Positions 1 to 6,795 of a stretch of DNA of 39,586 nt are shown piece by piece. Origin of the DNA: an uncultured Rhodospirillales bacterium. GTDB lineage: Bacteria > Pseudomonadota > Alphaproteobacteria > Acetobacterales > Acetobacteraceae. The translations under genes were made by a program, and so were the position numbers. The stretch covers positions 1 through 39,586 of the forward strand of contig CAIJTR010000196.1 in NCBI GenBank assembly GCA_903823665.1, in the 5' to 3' direction. The notes beneath the pieces are model-generated. The model was not told the DNA's origin, made no database searches, and saw only the letters and a program-made list of their open reading frames with translations. Each line of letters starts with the position of its first letter. Position 1 is the stretch's first letter.

Positions 1-70
1 TCCCAATTCAAAAAGGTATTCAAGCGTCTTGTTCCGCATAGCCTACATTTTGCTGCGGTGCGGGGGTGGC

Positions 71-430
71 TCAGTAATTAACGACGGGTGGGGACCATAT
101 TCTCGTTGAGAAAACTATGGAACGCATGGTGCCGCCCTCGACGGAAGAGGTCTCCGGTCCGCACTCGGCGCCGCTGAAAATAATCCGGGCTCTTTGGGCG
201 GTTGTAAGTAATTTCGTGGTTTTGGGATGGGCTTTCAGTCTTCACATTATTTCGTGATATTGTGAATTGAGTTCGTGATCTGCTTGATGATATGACTGCA
301 TTGTGCACTGATTGATCGTGAACTGGATGATTGGGTTGCTGCAATCCAGTGTCTGTTCTGCCTTTGCTGCCGATACACCCAGGCAAAGCACGATCACGGC
401 AGCCTCAGCGATACGGTGAATGATGATCAC
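71..430 (-). pseudogene. LprI/DUF1311-family periplasmic protein, interrupted by an in-frame stop
   Basis: Reading starts at a GTG (430-428) that overlaps the stop of the upstream small gene by 4 nt (GTGA), preceded by an AGGAGA ribosome-binding site. A signal peptide (about residues 1-25, ending AKA) is followed by LDC, then YHQADHELNSQYHEIM, the typical DUF1311 core. A TGA (244-242) stops it after 62 residues. The same frame continues past the TGA with RL, LLTTAQRARIIFSGAEC and SSVEGGTM, which match the second half of the LprI domain (TAQRAWI.FRDAEC ... EGGSM), and ends at TGA 73-71. One nonsense change therefore splits an otherwise recognisable domain; the extreme C-terminus also looks divergent. 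LprI proteins are known as periplasmic lysozyme inhibitors. A shorter relic of the same gene lies at 23860-24009. The family call is by eye. Confidence 0.7.
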
Positions 431-691
431 AATGTCTCCTGTTGTGCGTCAAGAAATGCCTCGACCTCATCGATATCGGCACAATACAGGTAGTCCTTGT
501 TGCCAAAGATGATTTTCATCGTCTCCGCCTCGCGCAGCATGTAGCCGCCATGCGCGCGGGCCTGGGCGTCGGGTTTGTCGGCGATCATCAGATGCAGGTT
601 GAGGCGGGGCGCCACCCGCCGGACGCGGCGCTCGATGGAGCGCTCCTTGCCGGGACGGCTCATTGGGCGAGGGTCCCTCCCATTCGATTGT
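309..691. repeat. 383-bp diverged direct repeat, copy 1 (guaA tail, orf78, lprI 5' part)
   Basis: Aligns without net indel to 23888-24270 at a constant offset of 23579. The guaA-like tail, orf78 start (663 versus 24242), orf78 stop (427 versus 24006) and lprI start (430 versus 24009) all fall at that offset. The right end reaches the last codons of guaA, where TCGATTGT is shared and similarity then stops. The left end lies in lprI just after the codons for TINQ. Divergence is substantial (about 19% at the protein level in orf78), so this is not a recent duplication. Confidence 0.8.
427..663 (-). CDS. small conserved protein of unknown function (orf78, copy 1)
   Basis: 78 residues, basic N-terminus (SRPGKERSIERRVRRVA) followed by RLNLHLMIADKPD, AHGGYML and an acidic tail (ADIDEVEAFLDAQ). 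I do not recognise a function. The style resembles short alphaproteobacterial hypotheticals with an R-rich start and a GGYML core. The start at 663 is chosen because it matches copy 2 (24006-24242), which begins 10 nt after guaA. An upstream in-frame ATG at 726 would only add sequence unique to this copy. About 63 of 78 residues match copy 2. In copy 1 the full guaA gene is missing upstream; only its last codons (reading T-I-E-W-E, with the stop lost) remain at about 671-691, so its native promoter is probably gone. Confidence 0.7.
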   Translation of the reverse strand: MSRPGKERSIERRVRRVAPRLNLHLMIADKPDAQARAHGGYMLREAETMKIIFGNKDYLYCADIDEVEAFLDAQQETL

Positions 692-697
692 CGCTCG

Positions 698-718
698 GCC
701 CCATGTGGGGCGGTTTTT
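698..718 (+). terminator. small hairpin with T-run, terminator-like on the plus strand
   Basis: GCCCC (698-702), loop ATGT, GGGGC (707-711), then GG and five T residues (714-718). It has the shape of a factor-independent terminator for plus-strand transcription, yet no plus-strand gene lies upstream in the window. It starts 7 nt beyond the end of the guaA-derived repeat, so it may be a leftover of whatever DNA joined there. Confidence 0.45.
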
Positions 719-917
719 GTTTGCAAAACCTGCCCAGGTGACTTGCTTTTCCCGTCAGGCAGATGCTGCGAAACTTCGATAGGGCATAAGGCAATACCGT
801 CAAAAGTCCAGAATTTCTTTTGTTTTCAGAGTTGTTTGGAAACTGGCGGGATGCCTTCGGATTGTGTCGGATGCCAACCCTTTCTCATCGCGCAGCGGCC
901 AGGCGCGCCGCCAAGTG

Positions 918-945
918 GCCGGAGGGAGTCTGTGCTCCCTCCGGC
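918..945 (-). terminator. strong hairpin just after the SGNH hydrolase gene
   Basis: Perfect 11-bp stem GCCGGAGGGAG / CTCCCTCCGGC with a 6-nt loop, starting 8 nt past the TAG of the SGNH gene. No T-run follows on the minus strand, so it could be a terminator needing other factors or an mRNA 3'-end stabiliser. The remaining sequence between 719 and 917 shows no gene I can support. Confidence 0.55.
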
Positions 946-953
946 TGGATTGG

Positions 954-2264
954 CTACTTCTTGCCGAACATCGAGTTGATGTCGATCGCTTGTCCCATCG
1001 CGGCGTAGCCGGCCCGGTTCGGGTGCAGTTTGTCGCCAGGACCACCGGTGCTTGAGTTCGGCTGGAACGCCGCCTTCAGCTCGCCAGTGGCGGGGTCACG
1101 TGTTGGGGTGTCGAAATCGACGATCCCATCGAAAATGCCAGCCTTGCGAATGAAGTCGTTATAGGCGACGCGCTTGGCCTCGATTGCCGGTGCGCCGTAG
1201 CCGCCATTGGTGCTGTTCACCGATGAGGTCAGCAGCGCCATGTAGATTTTCACACCGGGAATGGACTTGCGCAGCCGCTCCACCGCGGTGCGAACGCCGT
1301 TGCTTGCACGTTCGACATCATAGCCTGAATTGCCAAAATCATTGATGCCTTCAAGCCAGATGACGCTGCGCACATGTGCCAGGCTGATGACATCACGCTG
1401 CAGGCGATCCAGCGCGGACGGCCCACCGGCAAACGGATTGGACGCGTAATTGTCCGGTCCCGACACCATGTTGCCGCCGATGCCTTCGTTCACCACGCTA
1501 TAACGCTCACCAAATTTCGCGTGCATGCGGCGTGAGAACACGTTCACCCAGCGATCATCGCCGTTGATTGTCGACGCGGTGCCGTCGGTGATTGAATCAC
1601 CGAATGCCACCACGGCCTCAGTTCCAGGCGCGTCCATGTCGAGCGCATCGAGGAAGAACCATGAGGTCGTCGAATACGGGAATGACGCTTCGCCGTCCTC
1701 ACCGCCATGCGCTCCGGTTTTGGGACCGGACAGGTAGGAGGTTGTGAGCCCCTTCGCGTGCCATGTCAGCTTGCCGGTCTCGCCTACGACATGAAAGCTG
1801 ACCGCGAGCTTGCGGTTGGCGAGCATCGGATCGGCGGCGTTCTTGACGAAGCCCAGCGGCACTGGATCGCTGGTGACCGAGCCGCCCGGTGCCACCGTCA
1901 CACTGTGCTTGCCGCCAATGGTGATACCACGATTGGTCCGTGGCACCAACATGCTGCCGCTGCTTTGCAGCCCGACATACGCGTCATCAAACGTCACTGG
2001 CTTGTCACCAAAGGCGTTCGATAGGCGGATCCGTGCCTGCTTGCCCCACACATCCGGGCGAATGATGAGGCGGAAGGTTTGATCGACGGCACCGGTGTCA
2101 GGGGAGGGGATGGCAAATTTCATCTCCGGCTGCGCGGTCGGATTGCCGACCGGGTAGGGGCCGTGGGCGGAGCCTGTCCAAGCGGACACCCAGGCAGGAG
2201 CGGCCATCGCGGGAGACGCAAACGCGAACCCCGCGGCCAGGGCGAAGGCAAAGGCGTTCTTCAT
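954..2264 (-). CDS. exported SGNH/GDSL hydrolase (XynE-like acyl esterase)
   Basis: 436 residues from the ATG at 2264, chosen because it begins a clean Sec signal peptide (MKNAFAFALAAGFAFASPAMA); a longer frame to 2759 runs through the promoter region. The SGNH blocks are all present: GDSITDG with nucleophile Ser224, the block II glycine in NEGIGGN, EGINDFG with Asn308, and GDKLHPN with Asp411 and His414. The order and the long N-terminal beta-rich domain match the XynE-like group of secreted esterases. Substrate is not shown by the sequence; deacylation of plant polysaccharide or oligosaccharide esters is a family-based guess. It is divergent from the enolase-superfamily/ABC operon, so the two may share regulation. 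Confidence 0.88.
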   Translation of the reverse strand: MKNAFAFALAAGFAFASPAMAAPAWVSAWTGSAHGPYPVGNPTAQPEMKFAIPSPDTGAVDQTFRLIIRPDVWGKQARIRLSNAFGDKPVTFDDAYVGLQSSGSMLVPRTNRGITIGGKHSVTVAPGGSVTSDPVPLGFVKNAADPMLANRKLAVSFHVVGETGKLTWHAKGLTTSYLSGPKTGAHGGEDGEASFPYSTTSWFFLDALDMDAPGTEAVVAFGDSITDGTASTINGDDRWVNVFSRRMHAKFGERYSVVNEGIGGNMVSGPDNYASNPFAGGPSALDRLQRDVISLAHVRSVIWLEGINDFGNSGYDVERASNGVRTAVERLRKSIPGVKIYMALLTSSVNSTNGGYGAPAIEAKRVAYNDFIRKAGIFDGIVDFDTPTRDPATGELKAAFQPNSSTGGPGDKLHPNRAGYAAMGQAIDINSMFGKK

Positions 2265-2283
2265 CGTTTTTCCCCATCTGTAT

Positions 2284-2293
2284 ACCGGCCGGT
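2284..2293. promoter_or_regulatory. palindrome ACCGGCCGGT in the SGNH leader, possible operator
   Basis: A perfect 10-bp palindrome in the partly symmetric context GTATACCGGCCGGTGTGT. It lies between the predicted transcription start and the ATG of the SGNH gene, where a repressor could block elongation. No regulator gene is present nearby. Confidence 0.3.
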
Positions 2294-2311
2294 GTGTCCC
2301 GGCTTGCAGGT

Positions 2312-2341
2312 AGTGTATCAGCGCGATTTTTCTGATGGCAA
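2312..2341 (-). promoter_or_regulatory. candidate sigma-70 promoter of the SGNH hydrolase gene
   Basis: On the minus strand TTGCCA (2341-2336) is followed, after 18 nt, by TACACT (2317-2312), about 48 nt before the ATG. Five of six -35 bases fit TTGACA; the -10 fits four of six. Confidence 0.45.
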
Positions 2342-2448
2342 CCCTATTGCACCGCGCTGGATCGGATCGGCAGATCAGGCGGATGCGTGAGAGTTGGTGC
2401 GCTTGAGCAACATCAAACCGGCTTATGCCGATTTTAGACGCATCGCAT

Positions 2449-2461
2449 ATACATCGCGTAT
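2449..2461. promoter_or_regulatory. inverted repeat ATAC-N5-GTAT upstream of the enolase-superfamily operon
   Basis: ATAC (2449-2452) and GTAT (2458-2461) separated by ATCGC, 22 nt before the ATG at 2484. The spacing and sequence resemble operators of GntR-type regulators of sugar-acid genes. This is a weak call from pattern only. Confidence 0.25.
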
Positions 2462-2483
2462 TTATCGACGTAGCGTCGAGGCC

Positions 2484-3596
2484 ATGAAGATCACCGCAAT
2501 CGAAACATCCGTCGTGGCCCTGCCCTTCAACATGGGCGGCCCATATCAGTCCTTCGCCGGCCTGCTTTGGGATCGGATGGAAATTCTGCTCGTGAAGGTC
2601 GAGACGGAAGACGGGCTGGTCGGCTGGGGTGAGGCGTTTGGGCACGCGGCGATCCCGGCCACCAAGGCCGCCATCGACAGCATCATTGCACCGTTGATGA
2701 TCGGGCGAGATGCCGGAGACATCAACGCGATCAACCGCGCAATCCTGCATTCGACCCATCTCCTCGGGCGCAACGGGTCGTTCGTTTATGGCTATGCGGG
2801 GGTGGAGATTGCTCTATGGGATTTACAGGGCAAGCGAACTGGACAGCCGATTTGGCGATTGCTGGGTGGCAGCAAGCCGGGCTTGCTCGACGCCTATGCG
2901 AGCCTGCTGAACTACAAAACGCATGATCTGGTGGCGCATAACGTGCGCGAGGCGGTGCAAGCCGGGTATCGCGCGATCAAGCTGCATCAGACCACGCGTG
3001 AGGATGTGCTGGTGGCGCAGCAAGCGGCGGGCGATGTGCCGGTGATGCTCGATGTAAACTGTGCCTGGCTCCCGCCTAAGGCGCATGAGATGGCGGCGTC
3101 CATGTCGCTCGATGGTCTGCGCTGGCTTGAGGAGCCGGTTTGGCCACCTGAGGATGTCGATGGACTGGCCAGCCTGCGCCGCCACGGCATTCCGCTCTCG
3201 GCCGGTGAAAACGTGGCTGGATTGTTCGGCTTCAAGACGCTCATTGATGCCGGTGCCATCGACATCGCGCAGCCGAGTGTGACGAAGCTTGGCGGCATCA
3301 GCGAGATGGTGCGGATCATTCATCTCTGTCAGGCCAACGGGATCACCGTGGCTCCGCACAGCCCGTATTTCGGCCCCGGCTTTATCGCCACGCTGCACAT
3401 TGCCGCAGCCTTGATCGAGGCACCGCTGATCGAGGTTTTGTGGCTGGAGATGGAGGCCAACCCGTTCGACCCTTGGGTGCGCCCGCAGAACGGCAAACTC
3501 GCTGTGCCGGATGGGCCGGGTTTGGGGTGCGATCCTGATCCAGCCATCCTGGCGCGATATGCCAAGGGGACAACGACAAGAACGGAGGCCGCATGA
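2484..3596 (+). CDS. mandelate racemase/muconate lactonizing-family enzyme (enolase superfamily), first of two
   Basis: 370 residues from ATG 2484 (MKITAIETSVVALPF); the frame remains open upstream to 2394 but that part is promoter-like. The enolase-superfamily barrel is clear: metal ligands Asp190 (LDVNCAW), Glu216 (EEP) and Glu242 (AGEN), and His292 (APHSPYFGPG). Compared with mandelate racemase, the KxK motif reads K166-L-H168, and the place of the catalytic Asp of the Asp-His dyad is Ser265 (PSVTKLGG). The family abstracts a proton alpha to a carboxylate; many members are sugar-acid dehydratases. The altered residues leave substrate and even reaction type open. It shares an ATGA overlap with the next gene and heads a six-gene operon with a HAAT-type ABC transporter. 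Confidence 0.85.
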   Translation: MKITAIETSVVALPFNMGGPYQSFAGLLWDRMEILLVKVETEDGLVGWGEAFGHAAIPATKAAIDSIIAPLMIGRDAGDINAINRAILHSTHLLGRNGSFVYGYAGVEIALWDLQGKRTGQPIWRLLGGSKPGLLDAYASLLNYKTHDLVAHNVREAVQAGYRAIKLHQTTREDVLVAQQAAGDVPVMLDVNCAWLPPKAHEMAASMSLDGLRWLEEPVWPPEDVDGLASLRRHGIPLSAGENVAGLFGFKTLIDAGAIDIAQPSVTKLGGISEMVRIIHLCQANGITVAPHSPYFGPGFIATLHIAAALIEAPLIEVLWLEMEANPFDPWVRPQNGKLAVPDGPGLGCDPDPAILARYAKGTTTRTEAA

Positions 3597-4678
3597 TGAA
3601 AGTCACCAAAATCGAGACGCAGTATGTGCCGATGCAGATGGACAAACCCATCGGCAGCGCGCTCGGCCAGCTCACCGGCTTCGGCTGCGTCTTGGTTAGT
3701 GTGCACACCGATGAGGGGATCATCGGCGAGAATCTGGTCTTCACCCTCAACAATCGCCGCACCAAGGTGCTGGTGGAGATGGTTGAGGGACTTGCCGATG
3801 TGATCGTGGGCTTTGATGCCGGCCACATTGCCGGTTTTTGGGCTCGGGCATGGAAGAGCATCAACTTTCTGGGCCATCAGGGCGTCACGGTGGTGGGGAT
3901 TTCCGCCATCGACGGGGCTTTGTGGGATGCGCTCGGCAAAGCACGCAACATGCCGATCTACCGGCTGCTCGGCGGAGCAAAAAGCAGGGTTGTGGCCTAC
4001 CACAGCGGCGGCCTTTGGCTGGATCGCAGCAAAGCGGCCTTGGTTGAGGAGGCGCTGAGCTTCAAACAGCAGGGTTGGACTGCGATGAAGATGCGCCTTG
4101 GTCTGGCCGACCCGCGCGACGACATCGACCGGGTGCGCGCCGTGCGTGAGGCGATTGGGCCCGGCATCAAGCTGATGGCCGACGCCAATCAGGGCAAGAC
4201 CGAAGCCGAGGCAATCCGTTTGGGCCGGATGCTGGAGGAGTTTGATCTCACCTGGTTCGAGGAACCATTGCCCGCCTGGGATCTGGAAGGTTTGGCGCGG
4301 GTGGCAGCGGCGCTTGATACACCCATTGCAAGCGGCGAGACCGAATACACCCGCTACGGCTTCCGACGGATGCTCGAACTGCGCTCAGCCGACGTGCTAA
4401 TGCCTGACCTGCAGCGTGTTGGCGGCGTCAGTGAATTTGTCCGCGTCGGCCATATGGCAGAGAGCTATGACGTTCCTGTCTCCAGCCATCTGTTCCCGGA
4501 AACCTCGATCCAGGTGCTCGGGGGGCTCTCCAACTCAAGTTTTCTCGAATACATGCCGTGGTTTTCGTCGCTCTATAATGAGAAGCTGGAATTTGAAAAT
4601 GGCGAGGCGATCGTGCCGGAACGTCCGGGTTGGGGCTTTACGTTTGATCGGGACCGGGCTCAGTATCTGACCAGATGA
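3596..4678 (+). CDS. mandelate racemase-like enolase-superfamily enzyme, second of two
   Basis: 360 residues. Start ATG 3596 sits 7 nt after GGAGG (3584-3588); the ATG at 3593 is also in frame but only 4 nt away. Key residues track mandelate racemase numbering almost one for one: Asp196, Glu222, Glu248, Asp271 (PDL), His298 (SSHLFPE) and Glu318 (LEYMPW). The exception is the KxK motif, which reads K165-M-R167, so the usual second lysine base is arginine. The Asp271-His298 dyad is intact, which would favour an R-face base in an acid-sugar dehydratase or racemase. The gene overlaps its enolase-superfamily neighbour and is followed by an ABC-type binding protein gene, so the pair probably acts on what that transporter imports. 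Substrate unknown. Confidence 0.86.
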   Translation: MKVTKIETQYVPMQMDKPIGSALGQLTGFGCVLVSVHTDEGIIGENLVFTLNNRRTKVLVEMVEGLADVIVGFDAGHIAGFWARAWKSINFLGHQGVTVVGISAIDGALWDALGKARNMPIYRLLGGAKSRVVAYHSGGLWLDRSKAALVEEALSFKQQGWTAMKMRLGLADPRDDIDRVRAVREAIGPGIKLMADANQGKTEAEAIRLGRMLEEFDLTWFEEPLPAWDLEGLARVAAALDTPIASGETEYTRYGFRRMLELRSADVLMPDLQRVGGVSEFVRVGHMAESYDVPVSSHLFPETSIQVLGGLSNSSFLEYMPWFSSLYNEKLEFENGEAIVPERPGWGFTFDRDRAQYLTR

Positions 4679-4689
4679 TCGCGCAAACA

Positions 4690-4708
4690 GTCCCGCAACA
4701 GACGGGAC
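4690..4708 (+). other. intercistronic hairpin before the binding-protein gene
   Basis: GTCCCG (4690-4695) and CGGGAC (4703-4708) with a 7-nt loop, no T-run. It lies in the 59-nt gap ahead of the solute-binding protein. Such hairpins often stabilise the more abundant binding-protein mRNA; that role is inference. Confidence 0.3.
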
Positions 4709-4737
4709 GAGCGGAACAACAAAATAGGGGAAATGCC

Positions 4738-5925
4738 ATGCTGATCACTCGCCGCACGCTCGGTCTTGGGGCCGTCGCAGCTACCTCCACCATCGCACTT
4801 TCCAGACCAGGACTGGCCGCCAATGAGCCGCTCCGCATCGGCTGGCTTGCCTCACTCACCGGTGCCAGTTCGGCTCCGGCCATCGGGTTCAACCGCGGTG
4901 TTGTGTTCGCCACCGACGCGATCAACGCCGCTGGTGGGGTGAAGGGTCGCAAGATCGAGATCATCACCCGTGACACCCAGGGCGATCCGACCAAGGCTGT
5001 GAACGCCACGCAGGAATTGATCAGCCAGGCCAAAGTCGATGCGATCTGGGGGCCGACCAATTCGGGTGAGTCACTTGCCACCACGGCGGTGATGGCACGC
5101 AGCAAGATGCCCAACATCCATCCTTGCGTGGTGGACAGTCTGATCGACACCAAGAAATACCCCAATGCCTTCCGCATCGCGCCCGCCAACGGTCAATGGG
5201 ACGACGCGGTGCGCAACTATGCCCTGAAGGTGATCAAGGTGAAGAAAGTGGCCGTGATCGGTGACACCACCGGCTATGGCGTTACCGCCGCCAAGGCTTC
5301 GGCCGAAGCGTTCAAGAAGGACGGCGCGGAGGTTGTCTATGTTGCCAATATCGACGCCACCCAGCCCGATATGACGCCTGACATGTTGCGTGCTCGCGCA
5401 GCAGGTGCGGAGGCGATCATTCTGTGGAGCGTCTCGACCGGCATGATCGCACGCCTGCTCAACACGCGCGGCACAATGGGCTGGAACGTGCCGTTTGTCG
5501 GCCATCCCTCGCTGTCCTCCGGCGAGATCGGCAGTTTGGTCGCGGCCAAGGAGAATTGGGCGAACGTATTTGCGATCGGCTACAAAAGCTGTTCGTTCGA
5601 TGCGAACGGCAAGCTGCCTGCCCGCAGTGCGGAATTCGTCAGCCGGCTGAAAGGCAAGGTCGATCTCGCTGACACGCTGCTCTGGTGGGTGGCCGGCGGT
5701 TATGACGCGGTCAATCTGATCGCCAAAGCGGTGGAGGTGACCGGTTCGTCTTCCGGCGAGGCGATCATTGGTTACTGGAACACGCTCAAGCCATATCCGG
5801 GCGTGTTCGGCGACTACACCTTCTCCGCCGATCAGCATAACGGCTATCCGACCGACGAGGTGGTGATGTCGGCGGCGAATTCGGCGAAGGATGGCTCGTT
5901 CGCCCTGGCACCTGGCTACGCGTAA
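4738..5925 (+). CDS. HAAT/LIV-type ABC transporter substrate-binding protein
   Basis: 395 residues from ATG 4738, 6 nt after AGGGGAA; a longer frame from 4675 adds an unlikely leader. The N-terminus TRRTLGLGAVAA has a twin-arginine motif before a hydrophobic stretch ending near GLAA, so Tat export to the periplasm is likely. The mature part follows the type I periplasmic-binding fold of Peripla_BP_6: IGWLASLTGASS, then AINAAGGVKGRKIEII, then DTQGDPTKAVNATQELI. It should deliver ligand to the LivH/LivM-LivG/LivF proteins encoded just downstream. The ligand cannot be read from sequence. Operon context with two acid-sugar-type enolases points to an organic or sugar acid rather than leucine. Confidence 0.9.
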   Translation: MLITRRTLGLGAVAATSTIALSRPGLAANEPLRIGWLASLTGASSAPAIGFNRGVVFATDAINAAGGVKGRKIEIITRDTQGDPTKAVNATQELISQAKVDAIWGPTNSGESLATTAVMARSKMPNIHPCVVDSLIDTKKYPNAFRIAPANGQWDDAVRNYALKVIKVKKVAVIGDTTGYGVTAAKASAEAFKKDGAEVVYVANIDATQPDMTPDMLRARAAGAEAIILWSVSTGMIARLLNTRGTMGWNVPFVGHPSLSSGEIGSLVAAKENWANVFAIGYKSCSFDANGKLPARSAEFVSRLKGKVDLADTLLWWVAGGYDAVNLIAKAVEVTGSSSGEAIIGYWNTLKPYPGVFGDYTFSADQHNGYPTDEVVMSAANSAKDGSFALAPGYA

Positions 5926-5937
5926 GGCGCTGGCTGA

Positions 5938-6795
5938 ATGCTTTATTCGATCATCGCCTCGGGGTTGGCGGTGGGCGCGGTTTATGCGCTCATCGGCATC
6001 ACCTACAACACGATGTTCGCGACATCACGGGTGATGAGCTTCACCGCCGGCCAGCTTGGCATGCTGGGCGGCGTGCTGGGGTCGATGTTTATCCTCCGCC
6101 TTGGCTTGCCCATGGTGGTTGGGTTGCTGGCGACATTGATTGTCTGCGCGCTGATTGGCGTGCTGACCGAGTTCGTGGCGGTGAGGCCGGTGTTGAAAAG
6201 CCTGGAGCAGCATCTCTACGTGCTCTCCACGCTGGCCTTCGCGCTGCTCATCCAGCAGGTGACGGCGATTGAGTGGAGCACCGAGCCGCAACCTTTCCCA
6301 CGTCTGTTTGGGATCGGTGAGGGCATCTGGGATGAGAAATACTGGCTGCCAGTTGCCACCTGTGCCGTGACGATCATTGGCTTGGAATATCTCTACCGCC
6401 GCACCCTGATCGGGCGCGCCTTTCTTGCCGTCGCCGAGGACAATTTTGCCGCCCGCGCGCTGGGTTTACCGGAGCGCAATCTGCGGGTTGCGAGCTACGC
6501 GCTGGCGGCGGTGGTGGGCGGACTGGCGGGGTTTTCGGGCGGTGAATTGCTGCTCGCCTTCTTCGCCAATGGGCCGCAATTGAATTTCTATGGCTTCATC
6601 CCGGTCGCACTGGGTGGGCTTGGCAACAACCGCGGTGCTGTGATCGGTGGCTTGGCGCTAGGGCTGTTTCAGCAGAGTGCAAACTTCGCGGTGGGAGGCA
6701 TTTTCGCATCAGTGGCGGTGTTTGTGATGTTCATCATCATCTTGCTTGCGGCACCGCAGGGGCTGTTTGGCTCAGGTACTGCGCGGAGAGTGTGA
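5938..6795 (+). CDS. branched-chain amino acid-type ABC permease (LivH family)
   Basis: 285 residues with about eight hydrophobic segments and the LivH-type opening (ASGLAVGAVYALIGITYN) and GALGG-like loop (VALGGLGNNRGAVIGG). Inner-membrane half of the HAAT importer with the LivM domain of the next gene. The start at 5938 is 12 nt after the binding-protein stop; its ribosome-binding site is poor. The stop TGA overlaps the next start (TGATG). Confidence 0.9.
   Translation: MLYSIIASGLAVGAVYALIGITYNTMFATSRVMSFTAGQLGMLGGVLGSMFILRLGLPMVVGLLATLIVCALIGVLTEFVAVRPVLKSLEQHLYVLSTLAFALLIQQVTAIEWSTEPQPFPRLFGIGEGIWDEKYWLPVATCAVTIIGLEYLYRRTLIGRAFLAVAEDNFAARALGLPERNLRVASYALAAVVGGLAGFSGGELLLAFFANGPQLNFYGFIPVALGGLGNNRGAVIGGLALGLFQQSANFAVGGIFASVAVFVMFIIILLAAPQGLFGSGTARRV

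Noticed and set aside
78-386. 102-codon minus-strand frame over the LprI region
   Set aside because: Different frame from the signal peptide and DUF1311 residues, which read through 430-71.
71-430. Stop-codon readthrough or selenocysteine at the TGA in the LprI-like gene
   Set aside because: No SECIS-like hairpin is evident, and the family has no Sec position there; nonsense mutation is simpler.
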